Shown in pieces: positions 44,434-54,485 of a stretch of 64,000 nt of DNA. Under the pieces are notes generated by a model. The model was given only the letters and a program-made list of their open reading frames with translations, had not been told where the DNA came from and did no database searches. The stretch spans positions 62,001-126,000 of the forward strand of contig JANQBS010000043.1 in NCBI GenBank assembly GCA_033085395.1, in the 5' to 3' direction. Position 1 is the first letter of the stretch. Each line of letters starts with the position of its first letter. This DNA comes from Xanthoparmelia taractica (taxonomy: Eukaryota; Ascomycota; Lecanoromycetes; Lecanorales; Parmeliaceae). A program made the position numbers and the translations under genes.

Positions 44434-47038
44434 AGCGGCCGTCAGTTCTACGGATCATACATTTGCACTTGGACTGAGAATAGTCTACACTCGCTCGGCT
44501 ATATAATGCTGGGGTAACAGAAAACTTCGGTGTATGTCGATCAATGTCGCCTTTCATGTTTTTCAGGGAGATTATATCGATCAAAAAGGAATATAAGAGC
44601 TTTGCTTGAGAGAATATTCAATAAACGAAGGTGCAGGTATGGTTCCCAATTGAGTCCTCAGAGACTCTCAGTTACCAAAACTGAACGCTGGTTGGTCAGC
44701 CATATCTATCTGATAAGTTGTAAGGCTCAATGTGGCCCAGCATATCTATTCAAATAGGGGTGTTTGCGGCATGGCTTTTTGGCTTTGTAGCGCAGTGGTA
44801 TGGGGGCGAGTGCCCCGCATAGCACTGACATAGTACTAGCAAGTCGACTCCTTACTATTCACATGACTTGGTATGTTTCCAACTCATATGAACAGCAATA
44901 AACCTCACTCCTGAATCAGATTTCAAGCCGCACTCCCAAATCCGAATCCCGGAATCCCGTCTCAAATCTGAAACCCGCTCCACTCCTATATCGCTATTCA
45001 CACGTTATTAGCCCTCATTCTAACTGGCAGTCGCAGATCCAACTAAGAAACCGTACTATAGCATATCTCATCCTTATCGTTTTTCGGCCTTCAGGCTCAG
45101 GGTACAAAACAGCCAGCCAATCAAGCACAGCATCAATGGCATCTGTACCAAGTATACGCTCTCGCACTTCGCCTACGGCGCAGCATGTTCTCTGATCGAG
45201 TCGGAGAAGCTAAGTATCGTACGGTTGGCGATCTGGCAGTCGTGTAACGCAAGTTGTATCACAGGCTTTGTCCTGGCCGGGAGGCGCTGTACGTAAATCT
45301 CAATGCGGTTGGAGCGATCCATTTCATACCTAGTAAATAAGACACCAATTCCGGCAAGCGGTATTTCTTAGCGGCTAGTTCTATGAAATCAATAAGCCGT
45401 AGATAATTATCAAATGAACAAAGTCAGCGATCATAAGGTTGATTGATTTTCAAGAGTAGACGGCGGTTCTCTAAATGCCTGTGCAAAGCTATTGATGCGA
45501 ATCCACGACGCTCTTAGAGGTTAGGCCTGCAGTTCCTAGCTCAGCCAAAATTCCAGGCTGATTCTTCTCAATTTTGAAAGCAATCTCTACCCAGACCCTT
45601 TTTTGTGTCTTCCTTTCCTAATCACTCGGAACGAATGGAGACGGAAAGTTGCTGAATGAAGTCAGGCTTCAGCCATGTGCTTTTCTATTTCAAATACAAG
45701 GTGGCTTACCTCAGATCTATCCGTGACACATCATGACAACATGTCACTCCAGCCCCGAACTCGTGGCGAGCACCACTTACCATGGACCCCAGAGCCGACA
45801 AAGGTAAGTGTGGGTTCAAACCCTCACTTCTCTGCGGCGAATCGAAGCGTTAGTAGCAAAGGTAATTCGAGCTGTACACTACTGATTACCTTTAACGTAA
45901 CGGTGCCCACATTGTGCCATAATGTTCCATGGCAATTCCTGCATTGAGGACAATTCAAGCTCCCAGACTTCGATAATGCTGGTACGTCCGCTACCAGTCT
46001 CAATCTCTGCTTTGGCAGCCTCATCCTTGGCTATCGAGCCAACAACGATTTTACGGCCTCGAGGCAGACGAAGAGTTTGGCAATTCCTTACTCAGACCCA
46101 CATTGCAGCCGATAACGATGAGAGTCTTGCCCGAGAAGTCAGCAATGGGGTAGTCCGGCATATGGAAAAGCTGTTTGCTGTGGCATTGAGAATACTCATA
46201 ATGATGAAAGGTTCAGTCCAAAGATCTTTCGATTCGGCAGCGTCAGAAGGGCAAGATGAAGCCTTTCAATGCCTCTATATATCATTGCATACGAAGTATT
46301 ACGAAGCCTACATGATTGGGCCCGTATCGCCTTGGAAGGCTTGAACACAAACACAGCTGCGGCACAAAGTTTTATCAAGTGAATTCAAGAAGGGCCGCGA
46401 TACATACTCAGCGCTGATATGAAGGGGACTTGGGCTTGCTTGAGCTACTTGAATACTGAAGCCTAGCAGCGGTCAAAGAGGCTTTGGAGAATTATGAGAT
46501 CGAGAAGGTAAGTATAAGCCATGCCGCCTTTTACTTGAATTTCCTTGGGCAATGATAGCCGATTATTGTAAACTACCTTACCGAACATGGCAAGACGGCT
46601 ACGCTAACTTCTAATTAAGTATAGCTCCGTTCAACGACACGACGCCCTAGATATAACCGCTGGACTTCTAAAATTTACCTTGTTATCTACTTCAGGAACC
46701 AAAATTCAAGAGAATCAAGTGGCATGGAATGACAGGTCTGGAGCTTGGCCGATAAGAGTGGACGATATACAGTGTTGGAATGCGTAGATACGTTTTGTTG
46801 AAGAAGAATTTGACAGAGCATTGAAGACTATACTAATACGCTTCTCTTTTTCCTTTTCTTATATATGTTTTCATTTTCCAACTATTATCGCCCACCCAAA
46901 CCCTCGGCTCCCAAATGCTAGGGAACGTTTGTTCCAAAGCTGTTCGTTCGAAGTCCCTACGTCTCTTGTTGCCTGCAAAGTTTCGACATCTGTCGAAAAA
47001 CACTGTTTTCTTTGGTTTCTAGGGGGGTGGGGGGGCCT
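44434..47038. other. Gene-poor AT-rich region
   Basis: About 2.6 kb with no recognisable gene. A tRNA A-box-like string lies near 44790-44805 and a T-arm-like string near 45808-45826, but neither belongs to a foldable tRNA. Several short frames around 45.7-46.4 kb have no family resemblance. Confidence 0.4.
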
Positions 47039-48465
47039 TCAAGTGCACTCGATAGCGCATCCGGTCGGAGCAGCCGCATTTGTGCACCCAGCATTAGTCG
47101 GTGGCGTCGTCATCCAAGCGCAAGGCTGCGGCGCCGGCGATGGCATGATGGCGTACGTTGCGGGATCGTTGCCGCACTCGCACCAGCCCGGTCCATCGGC
47201 GATGGCGGCGCAGGTGTTTTGGGGTCGGCCGCGTGGAAGCACGTGACCGACGCTGCGCCTGCAGAGCTGGCAACCGAAGGAGTGCTTGCGGAGCTGGTAG
47301 CCGAAGGAGCGGGTATCCCCTCCCACGACGAGGCGAGGTAGTCGATGCAGCCTTGGTAGTGGAGGCTGGCGTACGAGGTGAAGTAGGACTTGACGGCCGC
47401 GTTGTTGTTGGCGGCGCTCTAGATCTAGTTGCCGGTCTCGTCGACGGTGCCGGACATGAGGCCGGCCTAGTTATCGGTGAAATACTTCCGGACGGCGGGC
47501 CCGAAGAAGTTGTAGTACTTGGCGTCATTGCCGGAACTCGGGCCTCCGGAGCCGGTAAGGTTGCCGGTGAAGACTTGTTTCTTGAAGCCGTTGAGGGCGT
47601 TGGGGATGCCTTGGAGATTCTTGAGATTGGTCACTGCGCTGGCGATGGCCGAATTTTGAGAGCCTGAGGTGAAGATGGCGTTGGTTGCGTTCGCCCAGTC
47701 AGTGGCAGGAATGTTGGATCTGGGTCATCTGTGAGCTTGTTGTCATGCGAGAACAATGGTTTGATACTCTTTACGGTTTGGGAGACTTGAAGGCTTCTCC
47801 AATAACTTGGAGTTCAAAGATGTGGTCCACGTTCCAGGGATTGGGGCCTCTGACCTGGCTCTTGTCACTTGGTGGCGGAATGGGCGTAACCTCTGGCGAG
47901 GTACTGGTGAAGGCGGTGAAGGAAGCGGACGCATCGCCGGCCCCAGTGTATACCTGGTACCTGTGATGAATCCGGAGTCAGACTTTTCCACTTCTGGGTT
48001 ATTTCAGAGTCATGTGACAAATCAGAAGGGTAATCAAACGCCTGAATTGACATCTGCGCTCCCGGAAAAAATCCTTGAAACTCTAGAAAGACGCAGCAAG
48101 GGGAATGTGTGCGAGTCAGGAACTACTCACCAAGTAGCGGACGGTTGGTCTGTGTATAATTTCCTGGCAGATACGGCTTCGATGTTTAAGTCAGTGTAAG
48201 CCCAAAAAGCTGCCGAGCAAGACAGATCTACCACTTCGAAGTGGGCCAGTGCCATCAGCCGCAATTGGGCGGGATCCTCGTCTTCTGGCTCGATACCCGA
48301 GGCATCTCCTCCAGGGCCCGGGTCTTGTCTCTTGTGTGGATTTAGTCCAAAGTTTGCGACATCGATGCTTTTGTCGTGTTCAAGTGGGGATGCTGTGATC
48401 GTAGTAGAAAAAAGGAGACTGGCAAAGGAGGCAGCAAGAGCAAGAGCCCGTGTAGAAAAAACCAT
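47039..48465 (-). pseudogene. Secreted Cys-rich protein gene with three in-frame TAG
   Basis: The start at 48465 encodes a signal peptide (MVFSTRALALAASFASLLFS) followed by a KR site. A first intron (GTGAGT, about 170 bp) joins QPSATW to YQVYTGAGDASASFTAFTST. The next segment ends RGPNPWNVDHIFELQVIGEA, and a second intron of about 50 bp follows. Then comes TDWANATNAIFTSGSQNSAI through DAKYYNFFGPAVRKYFTDN, where a TAG falls; two more TAG codons follow within 45 bases (minus-strand codons at 47467-47469, 47425-47427, 47419-47421). The frame continues sensibly afterwards (SAANNNAAVKSYFTSYASLH, YQGCIDYLASSWEG). The C-terminus, in another frame, has a Cys-rich end (CAAIADGPGWCECGNDPATY, PCAWMTTPPT). 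The pattern recalls uncharacterised secreted fungal proteins; I do not assign a function. Codons are GC-rich throughout. Confidence 0.68.
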
Positions 48466-49883
48466 TTTTCGATTCCTTGATAGGTAGCAAGATATAACTG
48501 TACTTGTAGAATGATACAAGCAATGAAAAGTCTGGTTAGAGATTTTGCTAGGAATGCTCTGATTACTGATTGGCATCAAGGTGGAGTCGATTCCAATATA
48601 TATTGCTCCATCGACACCTTGGCAGCCTGCCGAAACATAGCTCTCCGCACACGACCTGCTCGTTTCACATCATTATCGTCAATAACTCTAGGATGGATTC
48701 GCAAGAGGCGGGCAATGCGAGCGAGAAGTCATGCATGTAAGCCAATTTCTACTTGTGCCGTCGACCATGAAACAGCTTTAACGAGAGATGGAATCATCTT
48801 ATAGGAACAGGGCGAAAGGTAACGGATGGTGTTTGGAAATGCAATCTCTTGCGGTGGGGACCTGCGCCTCCCCATTAAAACAAATGCATCAAAAAGTACG
48901 GCTTATTGGACAGCAAGAAAAAGCCTGGGAAGATATAAGAATGACGCCGGGTTAAGAAGTGTGACACATTCAGACATTGCAGTCACCAGCTCCTATGCAT
49001 CAATGTGCCTCGGTCGTTGTAATGAATGTAACCTCGCAAGATGGGGATTTGGATATGCCAACCCGACCCTAGCAAAGCCACATTTCGTATTCACGTTTGC
49101 CTCTAGGATCCTTCGGGGAGAAAATTAAGGCCTAAGGACGAGATCAACAATAGACATGGAACTAAAGGACTTTGATATCGAGTGGTCATTGCATCGCCGA
49201 GGTGTATTGTACGTACATTAAGGAGCTGACACTTCGTCAGATGGGCACCGGGGCTGTGATAGTGATAGATGAAACATGGTGTGTTGGAATTTGATGACGG
49301 CTTGATTGTTATTCTATGGAGTTGAGTGCTACTTATGGTCCATGCCAAGCCATAATAGGGCTGAGATGCTGAATCCCAACATGGTGGTGCGGTGCGCACA
49401 TAATGTGTGGTTGCATTATCTGTAGCCTTGCATTGGATGGAGGTGCGGGTCTTTTTGCTATTTGCTGGAATCGGAAAGTTGAGGCTGACTGTGTGCCATC
49501 TCTTCCCACCACCATTAAATGAATCATTACTTTAAATGTTGATTTTCCATTGCTAGGCTTTTTTCTTTGCCAAGCTGCTTGGGTGTAATTCTTCCGAGAC
49601 GGCCGGGAATAAAGTAGGTAGGTGGGTAGGTACCTCAGGAATCAAATGCTAAGGAACACAGGCAGTATCGTGTGAATTACAAGGGTTAAGGTGAGGCAAG
49701 GTAAGGTATACCTCAGATGAAGAGCGCCGCATTAGATCGAGGTCGTTCATCTTTACCTTAACCAACCTGATTCTAAGCTTCTACATCATTGTCTTAGCAG
49801 CCATCAAATCATTTATTCACGCGCGTTGCTGTCATGTGACTCACCACCATCCAGTCCCTCGCTGTCGACTCCGTCCCTAAGCC
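48466..49883. other. Intergenic
   Basis: No supported gene. Presumed divergent promoters of the secreted-protein gene and the DUF4246 gene. Around 49610-49720 are short GTAGGTAGG and AGGTAAGGTA-type repeats. Confidence 0.45.
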
Positions 49884-51727
49884 ATGGCCACTCGTAAACA
49901 GATAAATTGGACAGTGCCTGGCTTCGGACTACCATTGAGATGGCCAGAGGTACAACACATCAATTGGCGGCCCATGTTTTGGCCAGATGAGAACACACTC
50001 CTCTTATCTGCGCTCGACGCATCAGAAGGCCCGTAAGTCTTGTGGCAAGATGATTTGGAATATATCAAGCACTGATGCCGTCAACAGCAAGGACTGCTAC
50101 ACTGTACGAGAACGGACGATGATGGTGCTCATGAACGAGCTTACTGATATGCCTGATTGGGAGCGGAAAATCTTTGACGCGCAATTTACCTTTACTGTAC
50201 CTGGAAAAGCGCCAAGGTTATGGCAGGAAGAGACGTGACCAGATCAATGGCCGATTGGGTGAGTTTATCAAGCTGGCTAGGAGCTTCCACTACGATTGAT
50301 ATTGTATAGTGTGTAGAAGAAGTCAAGTATTACGTTCGCGAGTACCTCCAGTCAAAGCTTGTTCCTGGTATTGATGGAGGTGTGGTCAAGTCCGATATAC
50401 AAATCCCAGATACTTTGCGCTATGAATTCCAGAAAGTTATCCCTGGTTTTTCAAGACGCTCGCGGAAAGGAATGAAATTCGATGATGGACTGTCACACGT
50501 TGTAGACCCCTTTCTCTTCGCTTTTTCATGGGAAAAGAGAAGGACGCTTCATTACGAAGCGTTGACTCTATCTGATTGCGTTCAAAGAAGCGGCGAAGGG
50601 AAGCTCGCAAGGCAATCCGGCGAGGAAGAATGCCCGGAAAATGAGCGACCAAGATATCCCAACGAGCAGGCATGGTCTCGACGCTTTCAATTCCTTCCGT
50701 TTGACGTTAAATATGACAACAAAGGTGAAGGGGGCTCTCGAATCATCAGCTATATCAACGATGTCCACCCTCACAACCATCAGTCCTTCTACAACGCTCT
50801 TGAAAGGTTCATTGACGCCGTGATACCGATGCTGAATCCTACCCTTGTTCAATCGAAAAAGCGCCAGATTACGAAAACATACGTCTCCAGGTCGCTGTCA
50901 TGGGCCGGGAGCCTTTTATAAAAAAGGACGTGGACGATTTCCGTCCGCCGGAACAACGAGCTACCAAAACATGGATCGATTCCCAAGGCCGCTGGCAGGA
51001 TTTTATCCTCGTAGATCTAAAGAAAGAATTTTGGAACGTCGGCCTGCAGATGGTCTTGCACGTCCAGGACATCAGTCTCGCGCCTCAAAAGACCAATTAC
51101 AAGGGCGAGGAGTGGCATATCCAGGACCAAAGGAACGAACGCATATGCGCGACGGCTGTATACGTTTACAGCGCACTCAACACGACTCCTGCCCAGATCT
51201 CTTTTCGCAAACGCGTGCACGTCGAAGAGGCCTTGATTGGGAAAGATTACATTCAGGAGCCACATTGGGCGCCAGAGATATACGGCGCCCGCCACGGCGA
51301 TCCTGCAATCCAGCATATGGGTGACATCAACCTCCGCGAGGGCCGTCTCGTTACGTACCCCAACATTTTCCAGACTCGTTTGACGCCGTTCGAGCTTGAG
51401 GATAAGAGCAAGCCAGGCCACGTCAAGCTACTGATTCTGCATCTCATCGACCCGCAAAGGCGAATGATGAACACCTCGATGGTCCCTCCTCAGCGACGAG
51501 ACTGGTGGCCAGAAGAAGTGCGGCGGAAGAATGCAAAACTCTGGCGATTGCCTACGGAGATCTGGGATCGCATTGTGGAAAGTGTGGAGGATTACCCGGT
51601 AGGAATGGAGGAAGGGGAAGCGATCAGAGAAGAATTCATGGATGAGAGGGCGGAATATCAAAGGAGGTATACGGAAGCGATGTTGAATCACGGGCAGTGG
51701 GATCTGGATTGGGAGGATGACGAGTAA
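49884..51727 (+). pseudogene. DUF4246 gene with two frame breaks
   Basis: ATG at 49884 gives MATRKQINWTVPGFGLPLRW. Clear introns are 50033-50087 (55 bp) and 50259-50309 (51 bp). Family segments appear in order: MMVLMNELTDMPDWERKIFD, RSMADWCVEEVKYYVREYL, FQFLPFDVKYD with SRIISYINDVHPHNHQSFYN, LQMVLHVQDISLAPQKTNYK, EEWHIQDQRNERICATAVYV, EGRLVTYPNIFQTRLTPF and GHVKLLILHLIDPQRRM. The order matches DUF4246, a large fungal family of unknown function. The reading frame must change near 50190-50200 (to reach TWKSAKVMAGRDVTRSMADW) and again near 50840-50860 (to reach EKAPDYENIRLQVAVMGREP). The second could be hidden by an intron at 50820-50890, but that would remove conserved residues. So either the gene is dead or the assembly carries two indels. 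Confidence 0.75.
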
Positions 51728-52962
51728 GTGCTTCGTGTATGTTGATAGACTCAGCTTGGCTTGCTGGACGGAGAGAGATATGCTAAATAGGATTTCAGAT
51801 GGGTGCACGTTTGAGAGCAACTCATGGAGCGGAATTCGATAAGCAAGATCTTAACAGCACAGCATTCGGCCGTCACGTCCAAGTTAGGGAATTTTCCAAT
51901 TCATCCCCCCCACCAGATCCGAAGCCAGGGGTCTTTTTCTTCAAGGGTCAACAGCGTTGTGAGACAACCCTATGGAGAAGATCAATTACTGCTGACATAT
52001 TTTACGTATCGATCCGAGATTTGTCTTCGGTCATTCTCCTTCAGATTTGACAGAGATATCGGAAACAAATCGGATTATTCCTATCCAAGCAGGAGAAAGC
52101 AAGAAGATCGCCAATGGTTACTATTATATCCAGTCAGCCCCAATTTCGAGCAAAAGCTTGCCAAGTCTCGTGACAGATCTCTCAATGTCCAAGGGTGGCA
52201 ACGTCGACCTCTCCAACAATCGCCAACGCCCAACATATTTCAAAGCCACCGCCCCACCTCGTTTATCCTCTCGAGGCCACCCAACAGTGCCGTCCCCCCT
52301 TGCCAAGTTCTCGACATTGTGCGGTGTCTGTGATATAAGCGTCGTAGATAAAACAACCCTGGCTTTGACTGACCAATAATGACCATAGACGAGCTTGTTG
52401 TAGATGACTTCGATGATCGGCAGTCATACCCACAGCTTCTGGCGAAGAAGATGAAACAGAATTGATCAGTGCATATTGATAAGGACGAGTACTCGATGAC
52501 CAAGTACATAAGAGATATTCTTTTTTTGGACACATATTGGGTAAGGATGTTGTATGTAAGAACGACGATTGCTTGAAGAAAGTAAGGGCTTACGTAAAAG
52601 CGAATGCCCTTCGCGAAGGCTTTATAGGGTGTGTTGGATTCTGCGGAATATGAAGCAATGCTACCTATATACACGCCCAATGAAGGCGAGACAACCAATC
52701 GAGAGTAGCAAGCAGTGCATGCTGATAGGCTAAACTAAATCTGATGCAAAATAACAGAGATATCGTCTAATGTGAGGCGGTGAAGTACCGAATCAGCCCT
52801 GGAGAAGAGGAATGGGAGTAGATGAGGGAGTGCTGTCAGGGAGTTATGATTGTAGCTCAAGGGAACTAACAGGCAGGCTCTCGGGCTTTCAAGGAGGCAC
52901 GACAGTAGGACCGGCGGCTGCAACCCTCGATCACACATGTCAAGCACACAATAAGATAAGAC
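51728..52962. other. Intergenic with small unassigned ORFs
   Basis: A plus-strand frame at 52047-52379 encodes a 110-residue peptide (starts MTEISETNRIIPIQAGESKK). Its composition is plausible for a protein, but it has no recognised domain. Overlapping minus frames at 52240-52698 also exist. I call none of these. Confidence 0.35.
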
Positions 52963-54039
52963 TTAGCTTGTAGTTAATGGCTGCTCACCGGCTTCGAGAT
53001 GCTTTTCCCGTCGCACGGTCTTCCCAGATAGCTCCATGGCCCCCTTCGCTAGGTCTTCCTTTATCCCTGAGATTGATACTTCGTCTCCTTCCTCTTCGAC
53101 CTTCACCCCCCCTTCGTCAGGTATTCCCTTCTCTATCCTCCTCTGCTTCACCCACTCCCCCAGTCCTCTCCATATCTCTTCCTTCTCATGCCGCCTCATT
53201 CCCGCAGCCAGTCCGCTGGTCGTAGTTGTCACAAAAACCCTCGCTCCTAGCCACGCATCGCCTCCGTCCCCAGAATTCAGCACACCCATCCTCTCGGAAT
53301 CGCTTTGCCAGCCGTACGTAAAATCATGCTTCCCACACTTCCTACCATGCCTAACCCTCCAAATAGACTCCCAAATACTCTTCCCCACAATTGCCACACT
53401 CTCCGGCCTCCACTTCCTGATCTTTTCCTCTAAAATTGCCACGCCTTCGTCCATCTCGTCCCTACTCAGCTCCGCGGCATCCTTTGTAGGTCTGCTGACG
53501 ATATTTGTATGCCCTAACGCATACAGATGGGGCAGATCTTGATCTTCTTCGGGCCGGCAGAGGCGCGGCGTACAGCCTGAGCTATGCGCCAACTTCCAGA
53601 AAAGGTTGGAAGGATGGGAGTATGCGTGCCCGGCGGTTGCAGTGCGAATGCCGGGGTTGACGCCAATGAACACGCAGATCAAATTGGGGGCGAGGGAGTC
53701 AGTGAGGCGGTTAACTAGGTGGGCGTATTTTGATGGTGGAGCATAGGACGAGGACTGACGCTTCTTCTTTTTCGCAGGAGAAGGCGAAGCAGAGGAGGCT
53801 GGCTCGGTAGCGTTGCGTTTCAGGGAAGTTGCTCGAGAAGACGCTCCCTGAGCAGGCGAAGACATGGCTTGCGCAGAGACTTGACAAACAGGTATAGAGG
53901 AGCTCTGGGTCGGACTGAACCGCCTTGTGACGCGCCTGTTGGGTGATGGGGTCTCTGCGAAGGTGTATTGCTCGAGGACGTCCTTGAAGCTTGGGAGAGA
54001 GTTTCGCCCCACCTCGATGGCCTTCTCGCGCGACTTCAT
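52963..54039 (-). CDS. thp1: Thymine/uracil-DNA glycosylase (TDG/MUG family)
   Basis: Single exon, 358 residues. The first 110 residues are Ser/Pro/Arg-rich with a basic KKKKRQ patch, a likely nuclear signal. The glycosylase core begins about residue 115. Motif 1, FIGVNPGIRTATAGHAYSHP, contains N128, the position of the catalytic Asn of MUG/TDG. NLFWKL follows, then NIVSRPTKDAAELSRDE and the motif-2 region VFVTTTTSGLAAGM (about 269-281). The enzyme removes uracil or thymine from G:U and G:T mispairs arising by deamination, and starts base-excision repair. Fission yeast Thp1 is the nearest named relative I recall. The C-terminal tail is acidic and contains SUMO-consensus-like KEDLAK and VKVEEE strings, interesting because mammalian TDG is SUMO-regulated (inference). 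Intact. Confidence 0.93.
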   Translation of the reverse strand: MKSREKAIEVGRNSLPSFKDVLEQYTFAETPSPNRRVTRRFSPTQSSSIPVCQVSAQAMSSPAQGASSRATSLKRNATEPASSASPSPAKKKKRQSSSYAPPSKYAHLVNRLTDSLAPNLICVFIGVNPGIRTATAGHAYSHPSNLFWKLAHSSGCTPRLCRPEEDQDLPHLYALGHTNIVSRPTKDAAELSRDEMDEGVAILEEKIRKWRPESVAIVGKSIWESIWRVRHGRKCGKHDFTYGWQSDSERMGVLNSGDGGDAWLGARVFVTTTTSGLAAGMRRHEKEEIWRGLGEWVKQRRIEKGIPDEGGVKVEEEGDEVSISGIKEDLAKGAMELSGKTVRREKHLEAGEQPLTTS

Positions 54040-54485
54040 GATTTGTAATAACGTATAGGTAATGTCCTCGGACGAAGAAGTGGAGATTGAGCTATCAAGG
54101 GCATCGTAGACCGTGGCTCATCGATATCTTACCTTGCACCCTTGATGCTGAATTGAGGGCTTCAGCCCTGATTTGGTTCTTCAGCCACCTAACCTAGCCC
54201 TTAGCCAGCCCTAGATCAAAGGCTGGTCTAGAACTACCTTAGGGCTAGGTGGCGCAGTGGTATCGAGCAAGCGACTTTACCTTGCCCACTATACGACACA
54301 AGCATCAACGGGTCCCATTCGAATCGTATAAAATGTATTAACATAGTACGAACCAACACGTTATTTCTATCTTCAAAGTCGCTTAGCGTTTCTGTCTTGA
54401 TTGGTGAGGCGAAGCTTGAAAGCGAGCGTTTTTGCTCATTGTGTTCGGACGATCACCTCCAAATATAGTGGCTCGAATCTGCCTT
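54040..54485. other. Spacer with imperfect hairpin
   Basis: Between the glycosylase gene and the 3' end of the FAD oxidase gene. It contains an imperfect inverted repeat at 54184-54252. Confidence 0.6.
54184..54252. repeat. Imperfect inverted repeat
   Basis: The left arm starts gccacctaacctagccctta and the right arm ends ttagggctaggtggc. Inside is a second pairing, gccagcc with ggctggt, around ctagatcaaa. The arms differ by a few insertions. The right arm runs into a tRNA A-box-like string (ggtggcgcagtggt). It may be a remnant of a small non-autonomous element. Confidence 0.6.

Noticed and set aside
44785..44850. Possible tRNA gene beginning gtagcgcagtggtatggg
   Set aside because: There is a D-arm-like string only; no anticodon or T-arm follows at tRNA distance.
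45806..45828. T-arm-like stem-loop (gtgtgggttcaaaccctcac)
   Set aside because: A perfect T-arm look-alike, but no D-arm or acceptor stem upstream. Probably chance.
47158..47667. 169-codon plus-strand ORF
   Set aside because: Antisense to the GC-rich secreted-protein pseudogene, which has a signal peptide, introns and coherent segments.
54238..54330. Possible tRNA gene (A-box-like ggtggcgcagtggt and attcgaat downstream)
   Set aside because: No acceptor stem or proper T-arm can be paired around these strings, so I treat it only as a possible relic.
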